Shown piece by piece: positions 26,338-35,711 of a stretch of DNA of 64,000 nucleotides. The stretch comes from Bradyrhizobium sp. SK17. Lineage in GTDB: Bacteria > Pseudomonadota > Alphaproteobacteria > Rhizobiales > Xanthobacteraceae. The DNA lies in NCBI RefSeq assembly GCF_002831585.1, contig NZ_CP025113.1, positions 2,046,001 to 2,110,000 of the forward strand. Direction: 5' to 3'. Both the position numbers and the translations under genes were made by a program. The notes below the pieces were generated by a model. It saw nothing but the letters and a program-made list of their open reading frames with translations. It was not told the origin of the DNA and did not search any database. How positions within the stretch are numbered: the first letter of the stretch is position 1; every line of letters begins with the position of its first letter.

Positions 26338-26892
26338 ATGACGGTCGACGCACAGAGTTTCAAGCAGGCGATGCGCCATTGCGCCGGCGCGGTCGCGCTG
26401 GTGACGGTCGGCTCGGAGCCCGGCAAGCGCACCGGCCTGACCGTGACCTCGGCCTGCTCGCTGTCGGACAATCCGCCCTCGGTGCTGGTCTGCGTTAACC
26501 GTAACGCCAGCGCGCATCAGCGCATCCTCGAGGAGCGCCATTTCGTCATCAATTTCCTGAACGAGGAACACGCGCTGCTGGCGCTGACCTTCTCCGGCCA
26601 GAAGGGCGTCAACGGCGACGATCGTTTTGCGTTCGGGCGCTGGACCACGGGCGCGACCGGCGCCCCGGTGCTGGAGGATGCGGTCGCCGCGTTCGATTGC
26701 GTGCTGGCGCAGCAGCTCGAGACCAAGACCCACTCGATCTTCATCGGCGAGGTCCAGCACGTCCGCGCCGTGACCACCGTCGATCCGCTGATCTACCTGC
26801 GCTCGGGTTTCCAGAGCGTGCGCGACATCCACGATCCCGTCGCGCTCGGCGACCTCGACGCACGCCGCGTCAGCTGGAACGAGTTTTCCTGA
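26338..26892 (+). CDS. Flavin reductase family protein (FMN-binding split barrel)
   Basis: 184 residues with the flavin-reductase-like domain: MRHCAGAVALVTVGS, then GLTVTSACSLSDNPPSVLVCVN, which is the diagnostic flavin-binding block, then HFVINFLNEEH. It reduces FMN or FAD with NAD(P)H and would hand reduced flavin to the LLM monooxygenase encoded 84 bases upstream. An intercistronic hairpin lies between them. The pairing is the usual two-component monooxygenase layout. Confidence 0.9.
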   Translation: MTVDAQSFKQAMRHCAGAVALVTVGSEPGKRTGLTVTSACSLSDNPPSVLVCVNRNASAHQRILEERHFVINFLNEEHALLALTFSGQKGVNGDDRFAFGRWTTGATGAPVLEDAVAAFDCVLAQQLETKTHSIFIGEVQHVRAVTTVDPLIYLRSGFQSVRDIHDPVALGDLDARRVSWNEFS

Positions 26893-26931
26893 TTGCCTGA
26901 CTGAACGGGCGATCAGCGGCAGGGACCGGTC

Positions 26932-27621
26932 ATGAGCTCTGCTTGGATGTACACCCTGATTCCCGCGGCGGCGGTGGTGCTCGGTGCGGTTGCTGCCGTC
27001 AACATCCGCCCGGGTCCCAGGATCGTCAGTGCGATCCAGCATCTGGCCGCCGGCGTCGTATTCGCCGCGGCCGCGGGCGAGATTCTTCCCGACCTGATGC
27101 ATCGCAACGCGCCGGTCGCCACGGTCGTCGGCGGTGGCATCGCGCTGGCGGTGATGCTCGCGATCAAGCAGGTCGAGGGTCTGGTCAAAGGCCCGCTCGG
27201 TCTCTTGTCGATGGTCGGCGTCGACATCCTGATCGATGGCCTGGTGCTCGGGATCGGCTTTTCCGCCGGTGCCAAAGCCGGCATCCTGCTGACGGTCGCG
27301 CTGACGCTGGAAGTCCTGTTCCTCGGCCTGACCGTTGCCAACGAGCTCGGTGAGAGTGTCCGCTCCCGCCTCGCGGTGGTGGGTGCAACCGCTGCCCTGG
27401 CGCTGCTGCTGCCGCTCGGTGCGGTGCTCGCCACGCCGGTCGCCGCCCTGCCGCCTTCGATCGTGGCTGGATTCTTCGCCTTCGGGCTGATCGCGCTTTT
27501 GTATCTGGTGACGGAAGAATTGCTGGTGGAAGCGCACCAGACACCAGATCGCCCCTGGGTGACGGCAATGTTTTTTGTCGGTTTCCTGGCGATTCTGGTC
27601 TTGGAGGAGTTGATGAGCTGA
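26932..27621 (+). CDS. ZIP family metal transporter-like membrane protein
   Basis: 229 residues with about eight membrane helices. HLAAGVVFAAAAGEILPDLM (about 38-57) carries the His and Glu/Asp typical of ZIP helix motifs, and GVDILIDGLVLGIGFSAGAK (about 98-117) is the second; the usual HNxxEG of helix 4 is replaced by DILIDG. It probably moves divalent metal across the inner membrane, but the changed ligand set makes substrate and direction uncertain. It is 39 bases downstream of the flavin reductase on the same strand and may belong to the sigma-54 operon. Confidence 0.8.
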   Translation: MSSAWMYTLIPAAAVVLGAVAAVNIRPGPRIVSAIQHLAAGVVFAAAAGEILPDLMHRNAPVATVVGGGIALAVMLAIKQVEGLVKGPLGLLSMVGVDILIDGLVLGIGFSAGAKAGILLTVALTLEVLFLGLTVANELGESVRSRLAVVGATAALALLLPLGAVLATPVAALPPSIVAGFFAFGLIALLYLVTEELLVEAHQTPDRPWVTAMFFVGFLAILVLEELMS

Positions 27622-27659
27622 TCCGGCGTTGCGTGTGATCGGCGGCGCGCCGTCGAACC

Positions 27660-29525
27660 TCACGATGCGGCGTCGATTTTCAGTCCCTTGATCTTGCGAT
27701 ACAGCGTGGCGCGGCTGATCCTGAGCGTCTTGGCCGCTTCAGCCACCCGCCCGCCATGCGCGCGCAGCGCCTCGACGATCGCTGCGCGCTCGCTCGCGGC
27801 ATGACCGGCCTCAGCGGTCGTCTTGCCAAGCGTCGGCAAATCGAGATCGGCTCCGGTGATGACGCCGGCTTCGGCGGTCGCGCCGGCGAGGCGCAGCACA
27901 TGGCGGAGCTGGCGCATGTTGCCGGGGAACGGATAGGCCATCAGCTCGGCCCAGGCGTCCGCCGCGATGCGGCAGTGCGGCGCCTCCTCGTCGGCGATCT
28001 GCGCGATGACGTCCTTGCGGTCGGCGCGCTCGCGCAGCGCGGGCAGTCGGATCTCCATGCCGCGCAGCCGGTAATACAGGTCGGAGCGGAAGCTGCCGTG
28101 TTCGGCCATCCGCGCCAGGTCACGATGCGTGGCGCTGATCAGGCGGATGTCGACCGGCACGGGCTTCAGCGCGCCGAGCGGCCAGACCTCGCGGTTTTCC
28201 AGCACGCGCAGCAGCCGTGTTTGCAGCGCCAGCGGCATGTCGCCGATCTCGTCGAGGAACAAAGTGCCGCCGCTGGCCTGCACGATCAGCCCCTTCGATC
28301 CCTCGCGCCGCGCGCCGGTGAAGGCGCCGGCCTCGTAGCCGAACAGCTCGGCGTCGATCAGGCTCTCCGGCATCGCCGCGCAATTCAGCGCGACGTAGTT
28401 GCGGCCGGCGCGGTTGCTGGCGGCATGGATGGCGCGCGCGAACACGTCCTTGCCGGCGCCGGTCTCGCCATGCAGCAGGATCGGCAGGTCGAGATTGCCG
28501 ACCGTCATCAGCCGCTTCACGCCCTTGATCAGCACGGGATCGCGGCCCGCCAGCCGGTGCAGGCCGCTGAACTGTCCGGCCGGTTGCTCGCGCGGTGGAG
28601 CCGGCAGCGGACGGGAGACACGCGTGCGCACCGGCGGTGCGATGCGCCCGCGGCCCCACGGCGTGCCGTCGGCGCGGCGCAACGTGACCGGCTCGTCGGC
28701 GGCCCGCGTCGCGCGATCGTCCAGTTGGATGAGATGCGACAGGTCGATGCCGTCGTCGATCATCGCGTCCGTCAGCCCGAACACGCCGCGCGCGGTGCGG
28801 CAGGCGCCGACGACGCGGCGGTCGTCGTCATAGGCCAGCATGCCATGCCCGTCGCCGGGCAGGGTCGCGATCCAGGAGGCGCGGTAACGCCGACGGAAGA
28901 ACGACTGCTCGATCCGCCGCGTCGCGTCCGTGGTGACGGCCAACGCCAGTTCATGCGCGCCGCGGCCGAGATCGCTGCGGCAGGAGGAGATGTTGACGGC
29001 GCCGGCGAGCCTGCCGGCATGGTCGAACAATGGCGACACCGCACAGGTGAACATGTGCCACTGCTCGCGGAAATGCTCGTCGCCGTGGACGATGATCGGT
29101 CGCTGCTCGGCGAGCGCGGTGCCGAGCCCGTTGGTGCCTTCGAAAGTCTCGGCGAAGTTCGAGCCGGTGTAGATCTTCCACTCCAGGAACATCCGCTCGT
29201 AGTCGCCGCCGGGCAGCCGGCTCACCAGCATGGTGGCGTTGGGATCGGCGAGGTTGACGCAATAGCCGCTATCGTGGAGCAGGCGGGCAAGGTCCTCGAG
29301 CTCCGGGACCGCGACCTGGATCAGATCCTCCATCGGCTCGGCGATGTGCCGGACCTCGGCCTCGGTCAGGGTCTGCGGCGGCCCGCGCCGGGCCGGATCG
29401 AGGTTGTGATTGACCACGCAGCGCCGCCACGACGCAGCAATCCGCGCCTCGGTGTCGACGCCGGCCATTTGGTTGGCCGCCGACAAAACACGGGCGACGT
29501 GATTTGAGGCCGAAAGATTGGCCAT
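27660..29525 (-). CDS. Sigma-54-dependent Fis family activator (AcoR-like)
   Basis: 621 residues from the ATG at 29525; the frame is open to 29687, but that part runs through a palindromic repeat. The N terminus is a GAF-type sensory region (about 60-260). The AAA+ activator domain has Walker A GETGAGKD, the sigma-54 contact loop GAFTGA, and Walker B GGTLFLDEIGDMP. The C terminus is a Fis-type helix (AEAAKTLRISRATLYRKIKG). This domain order is that of AcoR/MimR, which activate catabolic and monooxygenase operons. A sigma-54 promoter and dyad lie in front of the nearby monooxygenase gene, its probable target. Confidence 0.93.
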   Translation of the reverse strand: MANLSASNHVARVLSAANQMAGVDTEARIAASWRRCVVNHNLDPARRGPPQTLTEAEVRHIAEPMEDLIQVAVPELEDLARLLHDSGYCVNLADPNATMLVSRLPGGDYERMFLEWKIYTGSNFAETFEGTNGLGTALAEQRPIIVHGDEHFREQWHMFTCAVSPLFDHAGRLAGAVNISSCRSDLGRGAHELALAVTTDATRRIEQSFFRRRYRASWIATLPGDGHGMLAYDDDRRVVGACRTARGVFGLTDAMIDDGIDLSHLIQLDDRATRAADEPVTLRRADGTPWGRGRIAPPVRTRVSRPLPAPPREQPAGQFSGLHRLAGRDPVLIKGVKRLMTVGNLDLPILLHGETGAGKDVFARAIHAASNRAGRNYVALNCAAMPESLIDAELFGYEAGAFTGARREGSKGLIVQASGGTLFLDEIGDMPLALQTRLLRVLENREVWPLGALKPVPVDIRLISATHRDLARMAEHGSFRSDLYYRLRGMEIRLPALRERADRKDVIAQIADEEAPHCRIAADAWAELMAYPFPGNMRQLRHVLRLAGATAEAGVITGADLDLPTLGKTTAEAGHAASERAAIVEALRAHGGRVAEAAKTLRISRATLYRKIKGLKIDAAS

Positions 29526-29639
29526 CCAGAGGTCTCCACCCTGTATTTTTGCGGGAAGTCTGGCACCGCCCGGCCGAATGTCAATTGGCAGGCAGGTCGC
29601 GGGGAGTGCGCTTCGGGTGGGCATAGGCGTGATTTCCGC

Positions 29640-29744
29640 CGTCATTCCGGGGCTCGCGAAGCGAGAGCCCGGAATCCATTGACCCACAGGGTTGGTGGTT
29701 CGATGGATTCCGGGCTCGGCGCTGCGCGCCGCCCCGGAATGACG
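29640..29744. repeat. Interspersed palindromic element, family B (CGTCATTCCGGGGC type)
   Basis: Outer arms CGTCATTCCGGGGC and GCCCCGGAATGACG are perfect inverse copies, with an inner pair around GGAATCCAT / ATGGATTCC. It is about 105 bases long, lies between the activator gene and glgX, and extends into the spurious 5' extension of the activator frame. Confidence 0.8.
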
Positions 29745-29762
29745 AGGGTGGTGGTGGCGGGA

Positions 29763-31877
29763 TTACTTCACTTCACCGGCCGTCAGCAGCACAAACGAAC
29801 GCCCGGCCGCCCTGTAAATGTCCTCGAACGCGAACTGCGTGCTTGCCGCTTCCTCCGGCACATTGGTGTCGAGCAGCAGCGACCAATGCGGGCCTGCGGT
29901 GGTCTGCGGCAGCTTGAAGTCGACCTCGCCCTCATAGCTGTTGAGGATCACGAGCACCGTATCGTCCTCGCCCTGGCGGGCGATCGCGGTCTTGCGGGCG
30001 CGGCCGTCGAGCACGACGCCGAAGCATTTGATCCAGCCGGTGGTCCAGTCGGCCTGCGACATCTCGGCGCCCGAGGCGTTGATCCAGACCACGTCGCGGA
30101 TATCGAGTTGCGGATCGCGATCGCCGGACAGGAAGCGGCTGCGGCGCAGGATCGGATAGTCGCGCCGGAGCTTGATCATCCGCTTGGTGAAGGCGAGCAG
30201 CCTGTTGGCGTCGTCGGAAAAATTCCAGTCGAACCAGGAGATCTCATTGTCCTGGCAATAGGCGTTGTTGTTACCGCGCTGGGTGCGCCCGAACTCGTCG
30301 CCGCCGAGCAGCATCGGCGTGCCCTGCGAAGCCAGCAGCGTCGCCAGCATGTTGCGTTTCTGGCGCTCGCGCAACGAGACGATCTCGGGGTTGTCGGTCG
30401 GCCCCTCGGCGCCGCAATTCCAGGAATGGTTGTCGGACGAGCCGTCGTTGTTGTTCTCGCCGTTGGCTTCGTTGTGCTTGTTGTTGTAGCTCGCCCAGTC
30501 GTTCAGCGTGAAGCCGTCATGGGCGGTGATGAAGTTGACGCTGGCCCAGGTGCGGCGGCCCTCGCGGTTGAATACGTCGTGCGAGCCGAGCAGCCGCGGC
30601 GCCAGTGCGGCCGGCGCAGCCTCGGCGCGCCAGAAATCGCGCACCGTGTTGCGGTACTTGTCGTTCCATTCCGCCCAGCCCGGCGGGAAGCCGCCGACCT
30701 GGTAGCCGCCGGGGCCGCAGTCCCAGGGCTCGGCGATCAGCTTGACGGTCGCGAGCAGCGGGTCCTGGTTCATCGCCTTCAGGAATCCCGATTGCTCGTC
30801 GAAGCCGTAGACCTCGCGCGCCAGGATGGTGCCGAGGTCGAAGCGGAAGCCGTCGACATGCATGTGGCCGGCCCAGTAGCGCAGGCTGTCCATCACCATC
30901 TGGATCACGCGCGGGTGCGACAGATTCACCGTGTTGCCGGTGCCGGTGTCGTTGATGTAGTAGCGGCGCTTGTCGGGCAACAGGCGGTAGTAGCTCGCAT
31001 TGTCGATGCCCTTGAACGACAGCGTCGGGCCGCGTTCATTGCCTTCGGCGGTGTGGTTGTAGACCACGTCGAGAATGACCTCGAGGCCGGCGCCATGCAG
31101 CCGCGCCACCATCTCCTTGAACTCGCGCAGGCTATTGGCGACATCGGCGGCGTAGCGCGGATCGGGCGCAAAGAAGCCGATCGTGTTGTAGCCCCAGTAA
31201 TTGGTGAGGCGCTTCTCCAGAAGGTTGCTGTCGTTGATGAAGGAATGCACCGGCAGCAGCTCGACCGAGGTGATGCCGAGCGCCCTCAGATAGTCGATCG
31301 CGACGTTCGCGCCGAGGCCGGCATAGGTGCCGCGCAAGTGCTCATCGATGCCGGGGTGCTGCTTGGTAAAACCCTTGACGTGGGCCTCATAGACGATCGT
31401 CTCGTCCCAGTGGGCTTCCTGCCGTTGCGGCTCCTGCGCCCAGTCGAAGCCGGGATCGACCACCACGCATTTCGGCATGAACGGTGCGCTGTCGCGCTCG
31501 TCGAAGGTGAGGTCGTCACCGGTTTCCATCTTGTAGCCGAACACCGCCGGATTCCAGGTCAGGCTGCCGGCATGGGCGCGCGCATAGGGATCGAGCAGCA
31601 GCTTGTTCGGATTGAAACGATGTCCGCCGTCCGGTTGGTAGGGGCCGTAGACGCGATAGCCGTAGAACGTGCCGGGCTGCACGCCATTGATGAATCCGTG
31701 AAACACCTGGTCGGTGTATTCAGGCAGCTCGAAGCGATGGGTCTCGCGCTCGCCGTCGAACAGGCAGACCTCGACCTTGGTGGCGTTGGCGGAAAACACC
31801 GCGAAATTGGTGCCGTGGCCGCTCCAATGCGCGCCCAGCGGATAGGGCAGGCCTTCCTCGATCACGAAATCGGACAT
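29763..31877 (-). CDS. glgX: Glycogen debranching enzyme GlgX (isoamylase type)
   Basis: 704 residues from the ATG at 31877 behind GGGGGACC. An N-terminal early-set domain (about 5-110) is followed by the GH13 barrel with its four motifs: DVVYNHTAEGNE, GFRFDLGTIL with the nucleophile Asp, LIAEPWDCG with the acid Glu, and FITAHDGFT. It hydrolyses alpha-1,6 branches of glycogen or phosphorylase-limit dextrin. The N-terminal set domain and the length fit GlgX/TreX. No other glycogen gene is in the window; it stands between two repeat elements. Confidence 0.95.
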   Translation of the reverse strand: MSDFVIEEGLPYPLGAHWSGHGTNFAVFSANATKVEVCLFDGERETHRFELPEYTDQVFHGFINGVQPGTFYGYRVYGPYQPDGGHRFNPNKLLLDPYARAHAGSLTWNPAVFGYKMETGDDLTFDERDSAPFMPKCVVVDPGFDWAQEPQRQEAHWDETIVYEAHVKGFTKQHPGIDEHLRGTYAGLGANVAIDYLRALGITSVELLPVHSFINDSNLLEKRLTNYWGYNTIGFFAPDPRYAADVANSLREFKEMVARLHGAGLEVILDVVYNHTAEGNERGPTLSFKGIDNASYYRLLPDKRRYYINDTGTGNTVNLSHPRVIQMVMDSLRYWAGHMHVDGFRFDLGTILAREVYGFDEQSGFLKAMNQDPLLATVKLIAEPWDCGPGGYQVGGFPPGWAEWNDKYRNTVRDFWRAEAAPAALAPRLLGSHDVFNREGRRTWASVNFITAHDGFTLNDWASYNNKHNEANGENNNDGSSDNHSWNCGAEGPTDNPEIVSLRERQKRNMLATLLASQGTPMLLGGDEFGRTQRGNNNAYCQDNEISWFDWNFSDDANRLLAFTKRMIKLRRDYPILRRSRFLSGDRDPQLDIRDVVWINASGAEMSQADWTTGWIKCFGVVLDGRARKTAIARQGEDDTVLVILNSYEGEVDFKLPQTTAGPHWSLLLDTNVPEEAASTQFAFEDIYRAAGRSFVLLTAGEVK

Positions 31878-32016
31878 CGGTCCCCCAAGGGTCTGGAACT
31901 GGCAAATCAACCTGCAACAAACGCCGCCACGCAGGAAACGTTGCATGGGGCGATGTTAGCGGCATCAGCAGATGACCGTATGACGGCCAAGGCCGAATCC
32001 GCTCAACACATTCAGT

Positions 32017-32137
32017 GTCGTCCCGGCGAAAGCCGGGACCCATAACCACCAATGATTATTGTGGAGTTGTGCTGGAACGACGAGTCCCCCACTAACTCCC
32101 GCCGCGGCGTATGGGTCCCGGCTTTCGCCGGGACGAC
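32017..32137. repeat. Interspersed palindromic element, family C (TCCCGGCGAAAGCCGGGA type)
   Basis: Perfect 28-base inverted arms (32017-32044 and 32110-32137), each also containing its own foldback CCCGGCGAAAGCCGGG, around a 65-base centre. It lies between glgX and radC, which are transcribed in the same direction, and could stop or process their transcripts. Confidence 0.82.
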
Positions 32138-32144
32138 GTACAGC

Positions 32145-32858
32145 TCACATCAGCCGCATGCCCTTCAGGCTGCTATGCCCGTTCTTGCCGACGATGATGT
32201 GGTCATGCACGGCGATCCCGAGCGGTTTTGCGATCTCGACGATCGCCTTGGTCATCTGGATGTCGGCCTGCGACGGGGTCGGGTCGCCGGAGGGATGGTT
32301 GTGCACCAGGATCAGCGCGGTCGCGGACAATTCCAGCGCGCGCTTGATCACCTCGCGTGGATAGACCGGGGTGTGATCGATGGTCCCGGTCTGCTGCACC
32401 TCGTCGGCGATCAGTTGGTTGCGCTTGTCGAGGAAGAGCAAGCGGAACTGCTCCTTGTCGGCGAACGCCATGCTGGAGCGGCAATAGCCGATGACGTCGC
32501 TCCACGACGACAGCGCGACGCTCCGCTTGATTTCGCCCTTGGCGATCCGGCTCGCGGCGGCCGCGAGCAGCTTGAGCTGGTTGATCGAGGCATCCTTGAC
32601 GCCGTCGACCTCGCGCAGCCGCGCCGCCGGCGCGTGCACCACTTCGGCGAAGGAGCCGAACTTCTTCAGCAGCGCCTTGGCCAGCGGCTTGGTGTCGCGG
32701 CGCGGGATGGCGGCGAACAGCGCCATCTCCAGGAGTTCATAATCGGTCAGCGCGTCGGGGCCCGCCGCGTAGAAGCGCTCGCGCAGCCGTTCGCGATGGC
32801 CGTGGTAATGCGGCGTCTCGTCGGGCTCGTCGTTGCTGGCATCGGGCTTGGCGGGCAT
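32145..32858 (-). CDS. radC: RadC family JAB/MPN domain protein
   Basis: 237 residues from the ATG at 32858 (the frame is open to 32894). The N-terminal helix-hairpin-helix region (about 20-90, with [15 protein letters not shown] and LREVDGVKD) precedes the MPN+ (JAMM) domain. The metal motif is [14 protein letters not shown], and the upstream Glu is in the strand before it. Despite the name, RadC proteins have no established repair role; the motif predicts a Zn-dependent hydrolase-like fold. In many alphaproteobacteria radC lies next to map; here a dioxygenase and a glycosylase gene lie between them. Confidence 0.93.
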   Translation of the reverse strand: MPAKPDASNDEPDETPHYHGHRERLRERFYAAGPDALTDYELLEMALFAAIPRRDTKPLAKALLKKFGSFAEVVHAPAARLREVDGVKDASINQLKLLAAAASRIAKGEIKRSVALSSWSDVIGYCRSSMAFADKEQFRLLFLDKRNQLIADEVQQTGTIDHTPVYPREVIKRALELSATALILVHNHPSGDPTPSQADIQMTKAIVEIAKPLGIAVHDHIIVGKNGHSSLKGMRLM

Positions 32859-32908
32859 CGGCCACAACCTTGCCGTGCCAGCGGCGTTTTGCAAGTACCC
32901 GCGCGCTG

Positions 32909-33793
32909 CTAGGGCGCGCGCTTCAGGCCGGGGATCAGCGCCGCCAGCCGGTCCTTGATCAGATGGCCACGCATCGGGCCGGGGCCCATGCCTGGCGGCG
33001 GCGGGCCGGGAGGAGGTCCCGGCGGCGGCCCGCGGCGCGGCTGCATCGCGATCTCGGCACGCCTGTCGACGCCGAGCGTCAGCGTTGCCAGATAGCGGTC
33101 CTTCTCCTCCTTCACCGCGCAGAAGGCGCGGCGGTCCGGATCGGCGTTCTCGACGACGTGGTCGTTGGCATTGAGCGTGGTGCGCGGCCGCGGCCGGCCC
33201 GTGTAGTCGGGCGCATTGGCGTAGATGAATTCGTTCAGCGCGTCCGGCAGGAAAGTCTGGCCGGTCAGCACGTTTTTCTGATCGAGGAAGACCTTGAAAT
33301 GGATATGCGTGGCGCGCCCGTCATACCAGCCGGGATAGATGGTGTTGAACGCGACCCATCCTGCCGCGTCGGTCATTTGCGTGCCGCGCAGGAAGCTCTT
33401 GCTCGATTCATCGATGTTGTGGCCGTCGCCCTGGCCGGGAAATGCCGAATAGAGACCTTGCGCGTCACAATGCCAGATGTCGACCCGCGCGCCCGCGATC
33501 GGCGTGCAGGCGCCGGCCTCGATCACGCGCAGCCGCAGCGTCAGCGGAATGCCGGGCTTGCCGTCGGCGATGCCGGACCGCACCAGCTTTGGATCGGCGT
33601 AGAACGGCCCTTCCTCCGCCTGCGGCGTCAGGATGCATGCCTCCGCGGTGTCGATCGGCCGGCTGTCGGTGAGGGCCTCAGCTTGTCGCGCCGGCAACAG
33701 GCCGGCAGCGCTTGCCGAGATCAGGCCGAGAAAGCCGCGGCGCGTGGACTTGTCCAATGATCGCTCCTGTCGATTGCGTGGGAGGCTTCCCAT
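32909..33793 (-). CDS. Tat-exported intradiol ring-cleavage dioxygenase-like protein
   Basis: 294 residues. The N terminus [20 protein letters not shown] is a twin-arginine signal. The core (about 50-235) is the intradiol dioxygenase beta-fold with the expected Fe(III) ligands: Tyr in GLYSAF, Tyr in YPGWYDG and His residues in [10 protein letters not shown] Pro/Gly-rich tail follows (about 255-280, [18 protein letters not shown]). Cytoplasmic catechol dioxygenases lack such a signal, so this should act in the periplasm or at the cell surface on an aromatic or catecholic compound. The tail is unusual. Confidence 0.85.
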   Translation of the reverse strand: MGSLPRNRQERSLDKSTRRGFLGLISASAAGLLPARQAEALTDSRPIDTAEACILTPQAEEGPFYADPKLVRSGIADGKPGIPLTLRLRVIEAGACTPIAGARVDIWHCDAQGLYSAFPGQGDGHNIDESSKSFLRGTQMTDAAGWVAFNTIYPGWYDGRATHIHFKVFLDQKNVLTGQTFLPDALNEFIYANAPDYTGRPRPRTTLNANDHVVENADPDRRAFCAVKEEKDRYLATLTLGVDRRAEIAMQPRRGPPPGPPPGPPPPGMGPGPMRGHLIKDRLAALIPGLKRAP

Positions 33794-33911
33794 TTCCCAC
33801 TCAGCGTGGCGACATCAGGACGATTTGGTTTCTCGATGTGGGTGTGCCTGCGACGGTTTGCCACGATGCGGCAGGCGAATTACCGTTGGCTGCAATTGTT
33901 GGGAATCGAAG

Positions 33912-33973
33912 AGAGCGTTTTCGAGCGAAGTGGATACCGGTTCGTGTCAAGAAAACGCGTCAGAACAAGAATC
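33912..33973. repeat. Interspersed element, family D (short form)
   Basis: Begins GAGCGTTTTCGAGCGAAGTG and continues to AGAAAACGCGTC, with arms GCGTTTTC / GAAAACGC. The same sequence, with a second half, is at 55322-55425. It abuts the ribosome site of the glycosylase gene. Confidence 0.75.
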
Positions 33974-33974
33974 T

Positions 33975-34706
33975 ATGGAGGGCTGCTTGACGTCATTCAA
34001 GGTGATCCGGGCGCGCGCCGAGAAGCGCAAGGGCGGGCCAAAGGCGCTGGAGAAGCTGCTGCATCCGCCGGCGGGCGCCAAGACGCTGGCCAAGCTCGGC
34101 GACGACCGGGTGTTGGCCGAGATGACCAAACGCGTGTTCTGCGCAGGCTTCGCCTGGAGCGTGATCGACGCCAAATGGCCGGGCTTCGAGGAGGCTTTCC
34201 TCGGCTTCCAGCCCGCCAAGCTTGCTTTCAAGCCCGACGAATATTGGGAGAAGCTCGTCAGCGACGCCAGGATCGTGCGCAACGGCGCCAAGATCATGTC
34301 GGTACGCGACAATGGCCGCTTCGTGCAGGAGGTCGCGCGCGAGCACGGCAGCTTCGGCAAATTCCTCGCGGCATGGCCGTCGTCCAACGAGATCGGGCTG
34401 CTGGAGCTATTGGCCAAGCGCGGCAGCCGGCTCGGCGGCAATACCGGTCAGATGCTGCTGCGCTTCCTCGGCTGGGACGGCTTCGTCACCTCGCGTGACG
34501 TCACAGCCTGCCTGCGCGATGCCGGTCTCGATATCGCGGAGGAGGTCAAGTCGAAGCGCGATCTCGCCAAGGTGCAGGCGCAGTTCAACGCCTGGGCCGA
34601 GGAAACCGGGCTGCCTTACCTGCATCTGTCGCGGATCTGTGCGATGTCGATCGGCGACAACCACACGCCCGAGGAGATCGAGAACCGCACGCGAAGCGAT
34701 TATTGA
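33975..34706 (+). CDS. DNA-3-methyladenine glycosylase I-like protein
   Basis: 243 residues from ATG 33975; a TTG at 33987 behind GGAGGG may be the true start (MTSFKVIRAR). The helical protein contains WSVIDAKWPGFEEAFLGFQP and a C-terminal region (GLPYLHLSRICAMSIGD) similar to the short Tag-related glycosylases of rhizobia. It should flip out and excise alkylated adenine from DNA. The zinc-binding Cys/His set of classical Tag is not obvious, so substrate is inferred. A repeat element provides the sequence directly in front. It is convergent with map. Confidence 0.7.
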   Translation: MEGCLTSFKVIRARAEKRKGGPKALEKLLHPPAGAKTLAKLGDDRVLAEMTKRVFCAGFAWSVIDAKWPGFEEAFLGFQPAKLAFKPDEYWEKLVSDARIVRNGAKIMSVRDNGRFVQEVAREHGSFGKFLAAWPSSNEIGLLELLAKRGSRLGGNTGQMLLRFLGWDGFVTSRDVTACLRDAGLDIAEEVKSKRDLAKVQAQFNAWAEETGLPYLHLSRICAMSIGDNHTPEEIENRTRSDY

Positions 34707-34718
34707 ATCTGTCGCTGC

Positions 34719-35543
34719 TTACACCTGCACCCACGGCTTCTCGCCGTGGCGCTCGGACAGCGTGAAGATCTCGACGCCGTCGGTGGTGACGCCGACCGAG
34801 TGCTCGAACTGCGCCGACAGCGAGCGGTCGCGGGTCACCGCGGTCCAGCCGTCGGACAGGATCTTCACATGCGGCTTGCCGAGATTGATCATCGGCTCGA
34901 TGGTGAAGAACATGCCGGGCTTCAGCGGCGCGCCCTCGCCGGGGCGGCCGATATGGATGATGTTCGGCTCGTCGTGGAACAGGCGGCCGAGGCCGTGGCC
35001 ACAGAAATCGCGCACCACGCTCATGCCCTGCGGTTCGACGAAGCTCTGGATGGCGTGCCCGATATCGCCTGTGGTGGCGCCGGGCTTCACCGCGGCGATG
35101 CCGCGCATCATCGCTTCATAGGTCACCTCGATCAGCCGCTCCGCCTTTCGCGCGATGGCGCCGATCGCATACATCCGGCTGGAATCGCCGTACCAGCCGT
35201 CGACGATGAAGGTGACGTCGACATTGACGATGTCGCCTTCCTTCAACGGACGGTCGCCCGGCATGCCGTGGCAGACCACATGATTGATCGAGGTGCAGGT
35301 CGAGTAGCGGTAGCCGCGATACATCAGCGTCGCCGGATAGGCGCCGTGGTCGAAGGCGAACTTGCGGACGAACTCGTCGATCTCGGAGGTCGGAACGCCC
35401 GGCTTGACGATGTCGGTGAGCGCATCGAGGCATTTCGACACCAGCGCACCCGCCTTGCGCATGCCGGCAAAGCCGCTCGGCCCGTGCAGCTTGATCTGTC
35501 CGGTCTTGCGAAGCGAGGTGTCGGTGGCGTCGATATAGCTCAT
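34719..35543 (-). CDS. map: Methionine aminopeptidase, type I
   Basis: 274 residues. The pita-bread fold is clear, with metal ligands Asp in NVDVTFIVDGWYGDSS (two Asp), His in CGHGLG, Glu in TIEPM and Glu in AQFEHSVG. The substrate-binding His sits in HGMPGDRPL. It removes the initiator methionine from new proteins and is essential in most bacteria. ATG start, with no convincing alternative. The N-terminal ~25 residues are the short extension common in rhizobia. The gene order map / (glycosylase, dioxygenase) / radC suggests insertion between two usually adjacent genes. Confidence 0.96.
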   Translation of the reverse strand: MSYIDATDTSLRKTGQIKLHGPSGFAGMRKAGALVSKCLDALTDIVKPGVPTSEIDEFVRKFAFDHGAYPATLMYRGYRYSTCTSINHVVCHGMPGDRPLKEGDIVNVDVTFIVDGWYGDSSRMYAIGAIARKAERLIEVTYEAMMRGIAAVKPGATTGDIGHAIQSFVEPQGMSVVRDFCGHGLGRLFHDEPNIIHIGRPGEGAPLKPGMFFTIEPMINLGKPHVKILSDGWTAVTRDRSLSAQFEHSVGVTTDGVEIFTLSERHGEKPWVQV

Positions 35544-35711
35544 GGGCGGGATGTTTCTGCGGGCAAGGGGCTGATTTCAGGCTCTAATTTAATGATCGGG
35601 GCGGCCGGTGCAAGCCAAGGTTGGGCATGGGGTCAATGCCGAAACGGCCCGATTTGCCAGCTTGAACCGGAACGGCGGCCGCCGATTGGCCGAAATGTGC
35701 ACGCTGGAGGG

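Noticed and set aside
29526..29687. N-terminal extension of the sigma-54 activator
   Set aside because: Part of it is read through a palindromic repeat, and a better ribosome site precedes the ATG at 29525.
29679..32045. A 788-codon open frame on the plus strand opposite glgX
   Set aside because: It is the antisense shadow of a well-supported gene in high-GC DNA. Its translation has the Arg/His/Asp-rich composition of a shadow frame and no recognisable domain.
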